NCBI RefSeq assembly: GCF_017873965.1
Contig: NZ_JAGGKT010000002.1
Location: forward strand, 534,312 to 598,311
Direction of reading: 5' to 3'
Length of the DNA: 64,000 nucleotides
From: Ammoniphilus resinae
GTDB taxonomy: Bacteria; Bacillota; Bacilli; Aneurinibacillales; RAOX-1
The notes under the pieces are model-generated. The model did no database searches. It saw nothing but the letters and a program-made list of their open reading frames with translations, and was not told the origin of the DNA. Below are positions 18,215 to 27,634 of the stretch, piece after piece (positions within the stretch are counted from its first letter, which is position 1; the number at the start of each line of letters is the position of its first letter). Both the position numbers and the translations under genes were made by a program.

Positions 18215-19094
18215 AATGAATATCCTTCTTTTTAAATCTTCCGCCTTTAATGTCATGAATATTTCCAATCGCCAGGAAGGCAGAGGCATCAATATCTTCT
18301 ACAATCGACTTTAATTTGGCCTGTTCTAAACGTGTAATGACGCAAAAAATCACCTTTTTATCATCACCGCTATACCCGCCTTCCCCATTTAAATAGGTTA
18401 CACCTCGACCCAAACGGGCAGATAGCGCATCGCCGATTTCCTGGGAGGAATCACTAATAATCCAGACCGCTTTTGATTCGTCAAAGCCTTCAATCGTAAT
18501 ATCGATCATCTTGTAAGCAATATAATATGCTATAAGGGAATACATTGCTCGATCCCATCCAAATACAAATCCAGCACTTCCTAGGATAAATAGATTAAAA
18601 AACATCACCACTTCGCCTACGCTAAAAGGTGTCTTTTTATTAAAAAGGATCGCTATAATTTCCGTACCATCTAATGAACCCCCGTACCGTATGACCAATC
18701 CCACACCTATTCCAAGAATGATTCCGCCAAAAACGGATGCGAGGAGAAGATCCTCCGTGAGAACAGGGACAGAGTGTAATAATGACGTCCCGATAGACAT
18801 CAGAATAACACCAAGCAATGTGGAAAGTGCAAAGGTTTTCCCAATTTGTTTATAGCCTAACATAAGAAAAGGTAAATTAAGGAACAAGAGGAAGATTCCG
18901 AGTGTAAATCCAGTCAAGTGAGATAAAATAATCGAAATACCGACTATTCCACCGTCTATAATATTGTTTGGCACAAGGAAAATTTCAAGCCCAACTGAGA
19001 CAAAAGTGGCGCCAATAAGAATTCCAATGGCTCTTTTTAAGAGTTTAGTTTTGGCAAGTTTTCGGTGCTGAAGATTGGGTTGTATTTCTTCCAT
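18213..19094 (-). CDS. YitT family membrane protein with C-terminal DUF2179 domain
   Basis: A 293-residue protein with five to six transmembrane helices in residues ~20-190 and a cytoplasmic DUF2179 domain at ~200-285 (DESKAVWIISDSSQEIGDAL, LGRGVTYLNGEGGYSGDDKKVIFCVITRLE, FLAIGNIHDIKGGRFKK). This is the standard YitT/YpjC/YqfU plan. The family is common in Bacillales and its transport role is not established. It is divergent from a second YitT protein that lacks the DUF2179 domain, 120 bases away, suggesting the two may work together. Confidence 0.9.
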   Translation of the reverse strand: MEEIQPNLQHRKLAKTKLLKRAIGILIGATFVSVGLEIFLVPNNIIDGGIVGISIILSHLTGFTLGIFLLFLNLPFLMLGYKQIGKTFALSTLLGVILMSIGTSLLHSVPVLTEDLLLASVFGGIILGIGVGLVIRYGGSLDGTEIIAILFNKKTPFSVGEVVMFFNLFILGSAGFVFGWDRAMYSLIAYYIAYKMIDITIEGFDESKAVWIISDSSQEIGDALSARLGRGVTYLNGEGGYSGDDKKVIFCVITRLEQAKLKSIVEDIDASAFLAIGNIHDIKGGRFKKKDIH

Positions 19095-19214
19095 CCATTC
19101 ACACTCCTAAAATTTGAATGATCAATTAATTATAGCACAAATAATCATTCCTTCGCTAAGCTCTGCCATGATACAATATGTTTAACGTAAATAAAGACTG
19201 GAAGGTGTTTCTTC

Positions 19215-19823
19215 ATGCGCATGTTGCTGCTGTTTTTTGGAATTGTATTTTTTGCTGTAGGTAATCTCCTATTTGCCGTCCCAAATCACATCATGAATGG
19301 GGGAATGACCGGATTAAGCCTCATGACCTATTATATATTTCATACCAATATTGGTCTGAATTTATTCCTATTTAATCTTCCACTTTTTCTTATTGCCTTT
19401 TTTTATTTTCGGGAATTATTTTACAAATCAATTGTCAGTATGATTATTCTTTCCTTAGTTGTCGGAATTTTACAAGACTACCTTATCCCTTATGGAATCC
19501 ATAATATGTGGATCGGAAGTATTGTTGGTGGTTTTTGGATGGGAATCGCCTTAGGGATTCTAGCAAAGTTAAACGCCAGTTTGGGCGGAGGGTCACTAGC
19601 CGGGAAGATGCTCCATCAAAGATATGGTTTTTCCCTTAGTGCCTCTATTTTTATCGTGGATTCCTCGGTTTTTCCTCTTAGCGTCTTTGTTATTGGGGCA
19701 AGAGAAACGATGTTTTCTATAATTTTAACCGCAACAAGCGCCATCGGTGTATATTTAGTCGGTAAAATAAGCGAATGGATTCATGTAAAAGAAGAAAGTG
19801 CTCCTACTTTGGTTGCGAAATAG
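19215..19823 (+). CDS. Short YitT-type membrane protein lacking DUF2179
   Basis: A 202-residue protein with about five hydrophobic segments. It shares with the neighbouring YitT protein the loops AVPNHIMNGGMTGLS (here 24-38) and ILAKLNASLGGGSLAGKMLHQRYGF, but ends at residue 202 with only a short charged tail, so the DUF2179 domain is naturally absent. Ribosome site GGAAGGTG lies upstream of the ATG at 19215. Function unknown. The divergent pairing with a full-length YitT is the only clue. It ends at a strong terminator shared with wrbA. Confidence 0.88.
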   Translation: MRMLLLFFGIVFFAVGNLLFAVPNHIMNGGMTGLSLMTYYIFHTNIGLNLFLFNLPLFLIAFFYFRELFYKSIVSMIILSLVVGILQDYLIPYGIHNMWIGSIVGGFWMGIALGILAKLNASLGGGSLAGKMLHQRYGFSLSASIFIVDSSVFPLSVFVIGARETMFSIILTATSAIGVYLVGKISEWIHVKEESAPTLVAK

Positions 19824-19824
19824 G

Positions 19825-19864
19825 AAAAAAGCCTATATCCAAATCACATTGGATATAGGCTTTT
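19825..19864. terminator. Bidirectional terminator
   Basis: AAAAAAGCCTATATCC and GGATATAGGCTTTT form a 14-base stem with a 10-base loop between the convergent YitT and wrbA genes. Confidence 0.85.
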
Positions 19865-19866
19865 AA

Positions 19867-20475
19867 TTATTGTTGACCCTTCTTTACCATTTCCGCAACA
19901 GAGACAACTCTCTTGGCTTGATGTGCTACGGCTGCCTGTACATCTTCTACCAAATTCCCATTTTGGTCAACTGTGACACTTGTTCCATAAGGGTTACCAC
20001 CTGCGGCAAAAATGGATGGATCGGTGTAGCCAGGAGTTACAACAAGAGCTCCCCAATGATACATGGTAGTATATAATGACAAGATTGTCGCTTCCTGACC
20101 GCCATGAGCGTTCTGTGCAGAGGACATTGCACTAACAACCTTATTAACCGTTTTTCCGTTAAACCAAATCCCACCCGTTGTATCTAAGAATTGTTTCATC
20201 TGCGAAGCCATATTTCCAAATCTGGTTGGGGTACTGAAGATGATCGCATCAGCTTCTACAATATCATCTGGTGTCGCTACTGGAATATCCTTTGTTGCAT
20301 CAACGTGTGCCTTCCAAGCAGGATTCCCTTCAATCGCAGCCTGTGGTGCAAGTTCCTGTACTTTCAAGATCTTAACTTCTGCACCTGCTTCTTTTGCTGC
20401 TTCAGCCGCCCACTGTGCTAACTGATAGTTGGTTCCTGTTGAACTGTAGTAAATAACCGCTAATTTAATAGACAT
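19867..20475 (-). CDS. wrbA: NAD(P)H:quinone oxidoreductase WrbA
   Basis: A 202-residue flavodoxin-like protein. The FMN phosphate loop is YYSSTGTNYQLA (residues 9-20), followed by the WrbA-specific TPTRFGNMASQMKQFLD, GGIWFNGK, and SSAQNAHGGQEATILSLYT stretches and PGYTDPSIFAAGGNPYG. WrbA reduces quinones by two electrons, avoiding semiquinones. Its promoter region shares a 16-base block with that of the pirin gene at 53482 (see the regulatory entries), suggesting a common quinone or electrophile-responsive control, which is inference. Confidence 0.95.
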   Translation of the reverse strand: MSIKLAVIYYSSTGTNYQLAQWAAEAAKEAGAEVKILKVQELAPQAAIEGNPAWKAHVDATKDIPVATPDDIVEADAIIFSTPTRFGNMASQMKQFLDTTGGIWFNGKTVNKVVSAMSSAQNAHGGQEATILSLYTTMYHWGALVVTPGYTDPSIFAAGGNPYGTSVTVDQNGNLVEDVQAAVAHQAKRVVSVAEMVKKGQQ

Positions 20476-20558
20476 TGTTCATTCCTCCTATTGAGTATGT
20501 ATTCAACAAAGCTAGAGATAGCATTTACCATTCATTGAATTAATAAAACTAACTTTAT

Positions 20559-20595
20559 GTAAGTATAATACTTTAATTCACTTACTTTTGTCAAG
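20559..20595 (-). promoter_or_regulatory. wrbA promoter with GTAAGT/ACTTAC inverted repeat
   Basis: On the minus strand: TTGACA (20594-20589), 18-base spacer, TATTAT (20570-20565). The spacer begins with AAAGTAAGT. The block CTTGACAAAAGTAAGT (20595-20580) is identical at 53566-53551 before the pirin gene. A second half-site GTAAGT at 20559-20564 makes an inverted repeat with ACTTAC at 20580-20585 around the -10 region. Confidence 0.65.
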
Positions 20596-20683
20596 AAACT
20601 TTTGAAATATACTCATAGGTGTGGAATTGTATTTTGGATGGATAATGACCTTGAGACTAGTCCGCTACTATAAACTTTTTTAA

Positions 20684-20732
20684 AAAAGAGGAATCGTGAT
20701 CATCGGAAACATCCGACCCACAATTCCCCTTT
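20684..20732 (-). terminator. Terminator of the marR-RND-adaptor operon
   Basis: Stem GGGGAATTGTG / GATTCCTCTT with an inner TCGGATG-TTT-CCGA hairpin, followed by a T-run on the minus strand, 15 bases beyond the stop of the adaptor gene. Confidence 0.75.
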
Positions 20733-20746
20733 AACTAAGCTAAATT

Positions 20747-21967
20747 TTATTGAATGGTCACCTTTGCCCCATCTGATAAAAGCGTCTGTCCCGCTTCTAC
20801 AATCTTGTCTCCCTCATTCAAGCCAGTCTTGATTTCAATTTTGTCACTGGTTTCATTTCCGGTTGTAATTTCTACTTTCTTGGCGGTATCGCCTTCAATT
20901 TTGTAAATAAATTTCTTTCCTTGCTCTTCTATGACTGATTTCCGCGGTACAATGAGAGCTTCCTTTTGCTCTTTTGCTCCCTCAAGTCTTACGTTAATAA
21001 CCAAGTCTGCCTTTAGCTCGTGTTTGTCATTCGAAATCTCAATTTCCACCGGATAAGCCTTCACTTGTTGGTTCATTACTGGGCTAATTGAACGTACAGA
21101 TGCCTTGATGTTTTTTCCCATGGTGGGAATCTCAATGTCAACGGTATCTCCGACTTTGACTTTGGTAATCTCGTTTTCTGCAAGATTCACTTTGGCTATC
21201 AAGGTTCCAATATCAACAACCGTTACAACCGCCATCTGCGGAGAGGCCATTTCTCCGATTTGCGCATCAACCGCTGCTACAATCCCAGATATCGGTGATG
21301 TAACCGTTGAATTCCCCAAATTTTCCCGTGCGGTTTGTAGAGCCACCTTCGCTTGATTGACTGAAGCTTGGGAGACTTGAATAGATGTCTTTTTCTCTGC
21401 ATTCGTCAAATTTAGCTGTGCATTATCATAGGTCACTTGCGCATTTTTCAAAGCGGTTTGAGCTTCTTCCAGTTGTTTGGAGGCAACCGCCCCAGCTTGG
21501 AATAGTTCAGACATACGCTGTTCATTCGTCTTTGCATCCTTCAAGGCCTGCTCTGCCTGTGTCAAGCTGTTATGGGATTGCTCAATGCTCTGCTGAACAG
21601 TTGTTGTACTTTGATTTAATCCCGCAACTGCCGATTGATAGGCTGCTTCAGCTTGTTCCACCGCATTTTTTAAATCGGTTTGATCAAGGGTGTACAAGAC
21701 TTGCCCTTTACTAACTTGTTGGCCCATTTGCACGGGTAAAGTCATTATCTTCCCGGCAACTTTAGGGGCCACCTTCACCTCTAAATTAGGACTTAGCTTG
21801 CCGGAAATCCCCGCTTCATCGGCAACATTCCCCTTTTGCACAGCGGTAACCTGAACAGGAACCGCCTCTTCCTGTTCAGCCTGGGTGTTTGCCGCCGGAT
21901 CTGTCTTAGCGCAACCCGAAGCTATAACTAGGGAAAGCGCTAGTGTAAACATCATCCACTTTCTCAT
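20747..21967 (-). CDS. RND efflux adaptor (HlyD/MFP family) lipoprotein
   Basis: A 406-residue periplasmic-adaptor-type lipoprotein. The lipobox is VIASGC (Cys19). The order is a half lipoyl domain (VKVAPKVAGKIMTLPVQMGQQVSKGQVLY), an alpha-helical hairpin (about 95-200, heptad-like and Gln/Ala-rich), the second lipoyl half (STVTSPISGIVAAVDAQIGE), a beta-barrel domain and a C-terminal membrane-proximal domain (ETSDKIEIKTGLNEGDKIVEAG). It is the last gene of the operon, 17 bases after the RND pump gene. In Gram-positives such adaptors work with RND pumps without an outer-membrane channel. Confidence 0.93.
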   Translation of the reverse strand: MRKWMMFTLALSLVIASGCAKTDPAANTQAEQEEAVPVQVTAVQKGNVADEAGISGKLSPNLEVKVAPKVAGKIMTLPVQMGQQVSKGQVLYTLDQTDLKNAVEQAEAAYQSAVAGLNQSTTTVQQSIEQSHNSLTQAEQALKDAKTNEQRMSELFQAGAVASKQLEEAQTALKNAQVTYDNAQLNLTNAEKKTSIQVSQASVNQAKVALQTARENLGNSTVTSPISGIVAAVDAQIGEMASPQMAVVTVVDIGTLIAKVNLAENEITKVKVGDTVDIEIPTMGKNIKASVRSISPVMNQQVKAYPVEIEISNDKHELKADLVINVRLEGAKEQKEALIVPRKSVIEEQGKKFIYKIEGDTAKKVEITTGNETSDKIEIKTGLNEGDKIVEAGQTLLSDGAKVTIQ

Positions 21968-21984
21968 CGTTTCTCCTCCACTTC

Positions 21985-24900
21985 CTATATATTAAGATTC
22001 GTCTCGGGCGTTTCTTTACCTTTACCTTTTCCTTTGTTTTTTCTTCTGCTTCTGCGTTGACGGAATTTCAATCCAAGGTCATCAAACCAAGAATAGACCA
22101 CTGGAACAAGAATCAGGGTAATCAGAGTTGAAAAGCTGAGACCAAAGGCAACGACAATAGCCATTGGTGCCTGACCTTCATTTCCTGAACCACCGCCAAA
22201 TGCTAAAGGAAGAATAGCCAATATCGTAGCAAGTGTCGTCATAATAATTGGGCGCAAACGGATTGGACCTGCCTTAAGCAAGGCTTCGTTACGAGGAACC
22301 CCTTCTTTGCGCAAGGTGTTCACATAGTCAATTAAGACGATCGCATTATTTACCACAATCCCAATCAGCAAGATATAACCAATTAAAGCCATGACACTTA
22401 ACGATTTTCCAGTCACTAAAAGTCCCACAACGACCCCAATAAACGTAGGAGGAATCGAGAACATGATGATAAATGGACTAAATAAGGATTCAAATTGTCC
22501 TGCCATAACCATATAAACAAGGACTATCGAGAGTAACATTGCTAACCCTAAGCTCATAAAGGATTCGGCCATATCCTCACTCTGTCCGCCAAATTCAATA
22601 TAATAACCTTCTGGAAGATTGATTTTGTCTAAACGCTCCCCAATCTCCTTACTAATCGTTCCTAAATCACGCCCTTGGATATCGCTTGTAATTTGTACTT
22701 CTTTCGTCTGATTAGCACGTTTGATCGTTTGTGGAACATCTTTCTTGACAATATCGGCAACGGATGATAGAGGTACATTCGCTCCACTTGCTGTCGTAAT
22801 ACGGAGACGTTGGAGATATCCAATATCCTCTTGATATTCCTTAGGCAACGTAATTTTCACGTCAATTTCATCTTCACCTGTCCGATACGTGGTCACTTTT
22901 TGACCTTGGAAAGCAGTGCGTGCCACGTTTAAAACCTGTGAAGTATTTAGCCCGTATAAACTGGCCCTTTGGGGATCAACCACCACTTGGAATTCTTTTT
23001 GCTGTGCATCCAATGAAGTTTCAACGTTAACGGTTCCCTCTACTTTTCGTACCTCACCCGCAATTACTTGACTGATGTCCTGAAGAACATTGAGGTTGTC
23101 ACCGCGCAAACTAACTTGCACAGCGGCTCCTTCCATCCCTCCACCAGACATCTCCTTGACAACAATTTCAGCATCAGGAATAAAATTCAATTTGCTTTGC
23201 AATTCAGCAACGACCTGTTCCGTTGAACGGGTTCGCTGTTCTAAATCGACCAAAAAGCCATACATTTCAATTTTATTGCTGGAGGCCGCACCGCCAATAG
23301 GACCTGATGCTCCACCACCAACCGAGTCATAAAGCATATCAAATTCTGGAGTTTCCATAATGACCTTTTCCACTTGCGAGGCCACTTTTTCAGTTTCGGA
23401 AAAGACCGTTCCTGATGGCATTTCCACACTTACGGTGAAAACCCCTTGGTCCATTTTCGGAATAAACTCCATACCTACCATCGGGAAAAGAGCAATTGCC
23501 CCAACAAAAAGGGAAAGTGTCAAAGCAAGTACCGATTTGCGGTGTCCTAAGGCCCATTCCAAGATTCTGCGGTAGGCACTTACCATTTTCTCAAACCCAA
23601 TGTTGAACCAAACGGCCGGATTGATTCCACGATAATTTCCAGACCGGTACAAAGTCTCATCAGGAACTTTCTTTAGCAGTCTGGCACTCATCATAGGTAC
23701 AAGCATTAAGGAAACAAGCAAGGCTGCAATGTGTGAAAAGATAACCGTTAAGGCTAACGGCCCAAATAGCTCAGCCGCCAATCCTTCAACAAAGATAATG
23801 GGCAAGAATACTACAATCTGGGCTAATGCTGAAGCCATGACAGCATTCCCCACTTGCTTCGATCCTTCTTTCGCTGCAGTCAACATACTTTTTCCTTCCT
23901 GACGGAATCGGAAGATGTTTTCCAGGATAACGACTGCAAAGTCTACGAGTGATCCTAAGCCCAACATTAACCCACTTAGTGATATAAGGTTAATGGTTTG
24001 GCCTGTAAAATACATCATTGAAAAAGTTGCAATGACCGATACAGGAATAACAATGGAAACTACAAGCGTTGAACGCACACTGTTAAGGAATAGGAAAAGG
24101 ATCAGAACAGCGAATAGTAAACCAAGCACCCCGTGTTCTGCAACACCGAAAATCGAATCGTTGATGTATTTGGAATTATCCATCGCAACGGTTAATTCCA
24201 TACCTTTCGGCAATTCTTCTTTTAGTTGATCGATTTCCTTCAGAACATTGTCAGCAATCTTAACCGTATTTCCTCCTGATGCCTTGGTAATCGATAATCC
24301 CAAGGTCGGCTCCCCATTAAAATACCCGGTCTGGGTAATTTCACCATAGCCGTCCTCGATTTCTGCAATATCCTTCAATAAAATACTGCCACCAGCTACC
24401 GTAATAGGAGTTAAGCCAAAGTCTTTTACTTTCTCAAATTCCCCTTGAACCCTAATATTCAGGTCTGAATTCCCTTCTTTTACAGAACCCGCTGATCCTG
24501 ATAGGTTCGTAGCCTGAATAGCTCCCCGAACCTGGTCCAAGGTAATTCCATAAGTCTGCAGCTTATTAGGATCCAGGTGCACATTAATTTCACGGTTTAG
24601 TCCGCCCATAATGGAAAGCGATGCAACCCCATCAATCCGCTCAATCCGTGATTTAATATTATCCTCAGCAAAATTCTTCAGGACTGTTAAATCCTGATCA
24701 CCAGTTAAAGCCACAATAATGATCGGCTGACTGTTTGGATCAAGTTTTAGAATCCTTGGGGCTTTAGCAGTATCTGGCAACATCCCACGAATTTGATCCA
24801 CTTTATCTCTCATGCTCAAGGTCGCCTGATCAAGGTCAGTTCCCCAATTAAACTGTACAATAACCTGTGATGCGCCTTCTACGGAGTTAGAGGAGATTTT

Positions 24901-25134
24901 ATCTACGCCCTCAACTGAACCCAAGGCTTCTTCAATTGGTTTGGTTACCAAATTTTCTACCTCAGAAGGGTTTCCTCCATCAACACTGGTAACAACCACT
25001 GCTACCGGAAGGTTTAATTCCGGATAGAGATCCACGGCCATCTTCGGGATGGAAATGGAGCCAAAGATAACCATAGCAATGATAACCATCCAGACGGTTA
25101 CTGGCCTCCTAATGGAGAAATGGGAAATATTCAT
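21985..25134 (-). CDS. RND family efflux pump (AcrB/SwrC-like)
   Basis: A 1049-residue HAE-type RND transporter with the internal duplication of the family. It opens with MNISHFSIRRPVTVWMVIIA. The first membrane helix is followed by the porter-domain start VEEALGSVEGVDKISS, and helix 4 carries SGLMLGLGSLVDFAVVILEN with the proton-relay acid (GSLVD; the usual second Asp is Ala). The second half has GIVVNNAIVLIDYVN and GPIRLRPIIMTTL. Size and layout match B. subtilis SwrC/YerP. Its start is 2 bases after the marR stop, so translation is coupled. Likely exports amphipathic compounds. The substrate is not identifiable. Confidence 0.94.
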   Translation of the reverse strand: MNISHFSIRRPVTVWMVIIAMVIFGSISIPKMAVDLYPELNLPVAVVVTSVDGGNPSEVENLVTKPIEEALGSVEGVDKISSNSVEGASQVIVQFNWGTDLDQATLSMRDKVDQIRGMLPDTAKAPRILKLDPNSQPIIIVALTGDQDLTVLKNFAEDNIKSRIERIDGVASLSIMGGLNREINVHLDPNKLQTYGITLDQVRGAIQATNLSGSAGSVKEGNSDLNIRVQGEFEKVKDFGLTPITVAGGSILLKDIAEIEDGYGEITQTGYFNGEPTLGLSITKASGGNTVKIADNVLKEIDQLKEELPKGMELTVAMDNSKYINDSIFGVAEHGVLGLLFAVLILFLFLNSVRSTLVVSIVIPVSVIATFSMMYFTGQTINLISLSGLMLGLGSLVDFAVVILENIFRFRQEGKSMLTAAKEGSKQVGNAVMASALAQIVVFLPIIFVEGLAAELFGPLALTVIFSHIAALLVSLMLVPMMSARLLKKVPDETLYRSGNYRGINPAVWFNIGFEKMVSAYRRILEWALGHRKSVLALTLSLFVGAIALFPMVGMEFIPKMDQGVFTVSVEMPSGTVFSETEKVASQVEKVIMETPEFDMLYDSVGGGASGPIGGAASSNKIEMYGFLVDLEQRTRSTEQVVAELQSKLNFIPDAEIVVKEMSGGGMEGAAVQVSLRGDNLNVLQDISQVIAGEVRKVEGTVNVETSLDAQQKEFQVVVDPQRASLYGLNTSQVLNVARTAFQGQKVTTYRTGEDEIDVKITLPKEYQEDIGYLQRLRITTASGANVPLSSVADIVKKDVPQTIKRANQTKEVQITSDIQGRDLGTISKEIGERLDKINLPEGYYIEFGGQSEDMAESFMSLGLAMLLSIVLVYMVMAGQFESLFSPFIIMFSIPPTFIGVVVGLLVTGKSLSVMALIGYILLIGIVVNNAIVLIDYVNTLRKEGVPRNEALLKAGPIRLRPIIMTTLATILAILPLAFGGGSGNEGQAPMAIVVAFGLSFSTLITLILVPVVYSWFDDLGLKFRQRRSRRKNKGKGKGKETPETNLNI

Positions 25135-25136
25135 TA

Positions 25137-25598
25137 CTAGTCACTTCCTTCCTGCGTATGTATATTTTGTTTCATTTCAAAAAGCTTTTGCAAAATCTGA
25201 AGAGAATCATTTAATTGAATGAGTTCTTCATTAGATAATTGTCTGAATAAATCGGAGAACAATTCTCCAAAATATTTTTCTTGAATCACAGGATATTGCT
25301 CTAATTTTTCTTTGTCTTTGGTTAGAGCAACCCAAACCACCCGCCTGTCCTGTTGATCGCGCTGCCGTTCCACCAAGCCATTTCGCTCTAATCGGTCGAC
25401 AATCCCGGAAACAGTACTATTCGATAAGTCTATCGCTTTACTAATTTCTCCAATCGTCTTTGGGGTGTTCCGAATTACATCGAGAACAATTGCCTGTGGA
25501 ACGGTAATTCCACACTTTGACAATTCATGGGTAACGATGGATATAAAAGCTTTGTTATTTTCCATTAATAACCTGGGTATGTTCTCCATGATCTCCAT
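25137..25598 (-). CDS. MarR family transcriptional regulator of the RND operon
   Basis: A 153-residue MarR protein. The winged-helix region runs from about 35 to 105, with PQAIVLDVIRNTPKTIGEIS, SNSTVSGIVDRLERNGLVER as recognition helix, and DRRVVWVALT as wing. First gene of marR-pump-adaptor, expected to repress the operon until a ligand binds. Start 25598 has AAAGGAGT 11 bases upstream. No Cys suggesting redox sensing is seen. Assignment of the target operon is from position. Confidence 0.92.
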   Translation of the reverse strand: MEIMENIPRLLMENNKAFISIVTHELSKCGITVPQAIVLDVIRNTPKTIGEISKAIDLSNSTVSGIVDRLERNGLVERQRDQQDRRVVWVALTKDKEKLEQYPVIQEKYFGELFSDLFRQLSNEELIQLNDSLQILQKLFEMKQNIHTQEGSD

Positions 25599-25656
25599 AA
25601 ATTTCTAAACTCCTTTTAAATAAATCCCCGAGAAAATATACTTCCTACAAGGTAAC

Positions 25657-25685
25657 ATCATACTTTGCCTAATAGTTCGCGTCAA
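25657..25685 (-). promoter_or_regulatory. Sigma-A promoter of the marR-RND operon
   Basis: Minus strand TTGACG (25685-25680), 17-base spacer, TATGAT (25662-25657), 59 bases before the marR start. Confidence 0.7.
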
Positions 25686-25804
25686 GAAATATTTGTGTTA
25701 AAAAATATTAAATTTCTATAAAGTTATTTGTGGGGAGGAAATAAAAGCATGGTGCCTGTCAGATAATAAAGTTTGGAAACTAATTTAAAGTCCGGGAGGT
25801 CCTC

Positions 25805-26242
25805 ATGAGACTGTGGATAATTCGATTTTTGCTCGTAAACATCTTTATTTTCAGCCCATTTTCCTGGAATTGTATTCCTTTTCCTCAGCCCTTTGCAACT
25901 GCAGCACAGGATACGCCAACAGTAGATAACCAAAAGAAAGGAACAGAAACCTATCGCTACCGATCTGGTCGTCGCAGCTTTCGGCCCACACCGACCCCAA
26001 CACCAGCTCCAGGTTACAGGGCCCCGACACGAACTACTCCAAATTATCAAACTCCACCAAGAAGAACTGGATTTTTTGGGGGATTAGGATCGTTTTTTGC
26101 AGGTGCATTTCTAGGGAGCATGCTGTTTAGCCCTTTTTTCGGCGGTGGCTTGGGTCACTTTTCCTTCCTTGGCTTGATCATTGATGTTCTGGTTCTTTAT
26201 CTCATTTTTAAATTGGTCAGGAGACTCTTTCGTCGGACATAA
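25805..26242 (+). CDS. Secreted/membrane protein with Arg-Pro-Thr-rich linker and Gly/Phe-rich helix, 145 residues
   Basis: Starts with a signal-like hydrophobic segment (residues 1-33), continues with a basic, Pro/Thr-rich stretch (RRSFRPTPTPTPAPGYRAP, 56-75), a Gly/Phe-rich amphipathic segment (GFFGGLGSFFAGAFLGSMLF, 88-107), and one strong transmembrane helix (119-137) with a basic tail RRLFRRT. The plan resembles the N-terminal halves of bacterial Tim44-like proteins, but no Tim44 domain follows. Ribosome site GGGAGGTCCTC precedes the ATG. I do not assign a function. Confidence 0.65.
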   Translation: MRLWIIRFLLVNIFIFSPFSWNCIPFPQPFATAAQDTPTVDNQKKGTETYRYRSGRRSFRPTPTPTPAPGYRAPTRTTPNYQTPPRRTGFFGGLGSFFAGAFLGSMLFSPFFGGGLGHFSFLGLIIDVLVLYLIFKLVRRLFRRT

Positions 26243-26342
26243 AATAGAACTATCATAGATTTCTAGTGAAAAGATCATCTATAATATAGAAAAGAAAAGG
26301 AATATCATACCACTGCGAAATTCAATGATAGAGGGTTTATTC

Positions 26343-27629
26343 ATGAAAATCAAATTGATCCGGCGATTTTTTATCATTCGTTTAGCCCTGTCTTTTATTT
26401 TCGATTATTGGAGAATTGTTTTTTTGAAAAAACGACTAGAAGGGGATCAGTTGGAAGAGGCCGTAAGCCGTGTTTCCGCCAATGCCGGCAAACGGATGCG
26501 CAATACGGCCTTTCGTCTAGAAGGGATTATTGTTAAAGTAGGGCAGTTTTTAAGCACGAGGGAGGATCTCTTACCCAAGGCATTCACAGAGCAATTAACC
26601 GATCTTCAGGATACCATGCCACCTGTCCCCTTTTCGAAAATGAAACCATATATAGAAAAGCAATCGAATCACCGTTTAGATTTTATTTTTGGTCGATTCG
26701 AGGAAAATCCGGTCGCTTCTGCTTCGCTTGCGCAAGTTCATAAAGCCATATTAAAAGATGGTTCTGTAGTTGCTGTCAAAGTAATCCGACCGAATATAGA
26801 GAAAATCGCAAAGGCTGATTTGGATTCACTTGGTCTAATGGCTAAAATAACGAAACTATTCCCTTCCTTGCGGAGAAAGATGAACTTCGTCCAGCTACAC
26901 CAGGAATTTTCGGAAACCATCCTGCGTGAATTAGATTGTCGCCAGGAACTAATCCATTTGCAAAGATTTGCAGCCATGTTTGCAAATGACTTGAGAATAA
27001 AAATTCCTTATGCTTATGTGGAATATACAACAGAGCGGATACTTGTTATGGAATTCATTGAAGGAACCCGGGTTACTGAACTTCCTAAACTTCATTCTTT
27101 AGAAGTCGATGCCACAGCAATCGCAAAAACATTGCTTGAAGCTTACTTTTTGCAACTTTTTGTTTACGGCTTCATCCATGTAGATCCTCATCCAGGAAAT
27201 TTACTTATCCTTTCAAATCATCAGATCTGCTTTCTAGATTTTGGCATGGTCGATGAGCTAGATTCAGAAGAAGTGACCTTATTTCGCCGGCTGTTCCAAA
27301 GTATCCTTTTAGGGGATCTGAATGTGATAATGTCCACACTTAAGCAGCTGGGCTTTGTTACCCAACAGGCAAACCAAGAGGCTGTCCGATCCGTTATTCG
27401 GCATATGCTTGATCGCTTTTCGGACGTAGATCATCCAAGTGATGCTACCATAGGACTCGCGTCATTGCTTCGAAATAACGATCTTCAACTCCAAGCGAAA
27501 TATATGTTTTTACTGCGGTCAGTGGGATTTATGCTGTCCACGTTAAAACGATTGGCTCCAAACATCCCAATCTTCGAGTTGCTCATTCAAGTTGGGCCAG
27601 TGGTGTTTAGCAGAGTAAGGGAAAAATAA
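26343..27629 (+). CDS. ABC1/UbiB/AarF-type atypical kinase
   Basis: A 428-residue ABC1-family protein. It holds the KxGQ motif (IVKVGQFLSTREDLLP), the Ala-rich loop SASLAQVHKA, the ATP-site Lys in VAVKVIRP, the family ExD-like EILRELDCRQEL, the catalytic loop HVDPHPGNLLI and the metal site DFGMVDEL. UbiB family members hydrolyse ATP and support quinone or lipid metabolism. In Firmicutes making menaquinone the role is unclear. The C-terminal end has hydrophobic helices. The start at 26343 is chosen because GAGGG lies 7 bases upstream. An ATG at 26325 lacks a site. Confidence 0.9.
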   Translation: MKIKLIRRFFIIRLALSFIFDYWRIVFLKKRLEGDQLEEAVSRVSANAGKRMRNTAFRLEGIIVKVGQFLSTREDLLPKAFTEQLTDLQDTMPPVPFSKMKPYIEKQSNHRLDFIFGRFEENPVASASLAQVHKAILKDGSVVAVKVIRPNIEKIAKADLDSLGLMAKITKLFPSLRRKMNFVQLHQEFSETILRELDCRQELIHLQRFAAMFANDLRIKIPYAYVEYTTERILVMEFIEGTRVTELPKLHSLEVDATAIAKTLLEAYFLQLFVYGFIHVDPHPGNLLILSNHQICFLDFGMVDELDSEEVTLFRRLFQSILLGDLNVIMSTLKQLGFVTQQANQEAVRSVIRHMLDRFSDVDHPSDATIGLASLLRNNDLQLQAKYMFLLRSVGFMLSTLKRLAPNIPIFELLIQVGPVVFSRVREK

Positions 27630-27634
27630 TCAAA

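Noticed and set aside
25751..25762. Third copy of the REP-like element
   Set aside because: Only one arm (GGTGCCTGTCAG) without its partner. Too short to call.
25724..26050. 108-codon minus-strand frame opposite the FG-rich protein gene
   Set aside because: Trp/Cys-rich translation typical of a shadow frame, and the plus-strand frame has a signal peptide and ribosome site.
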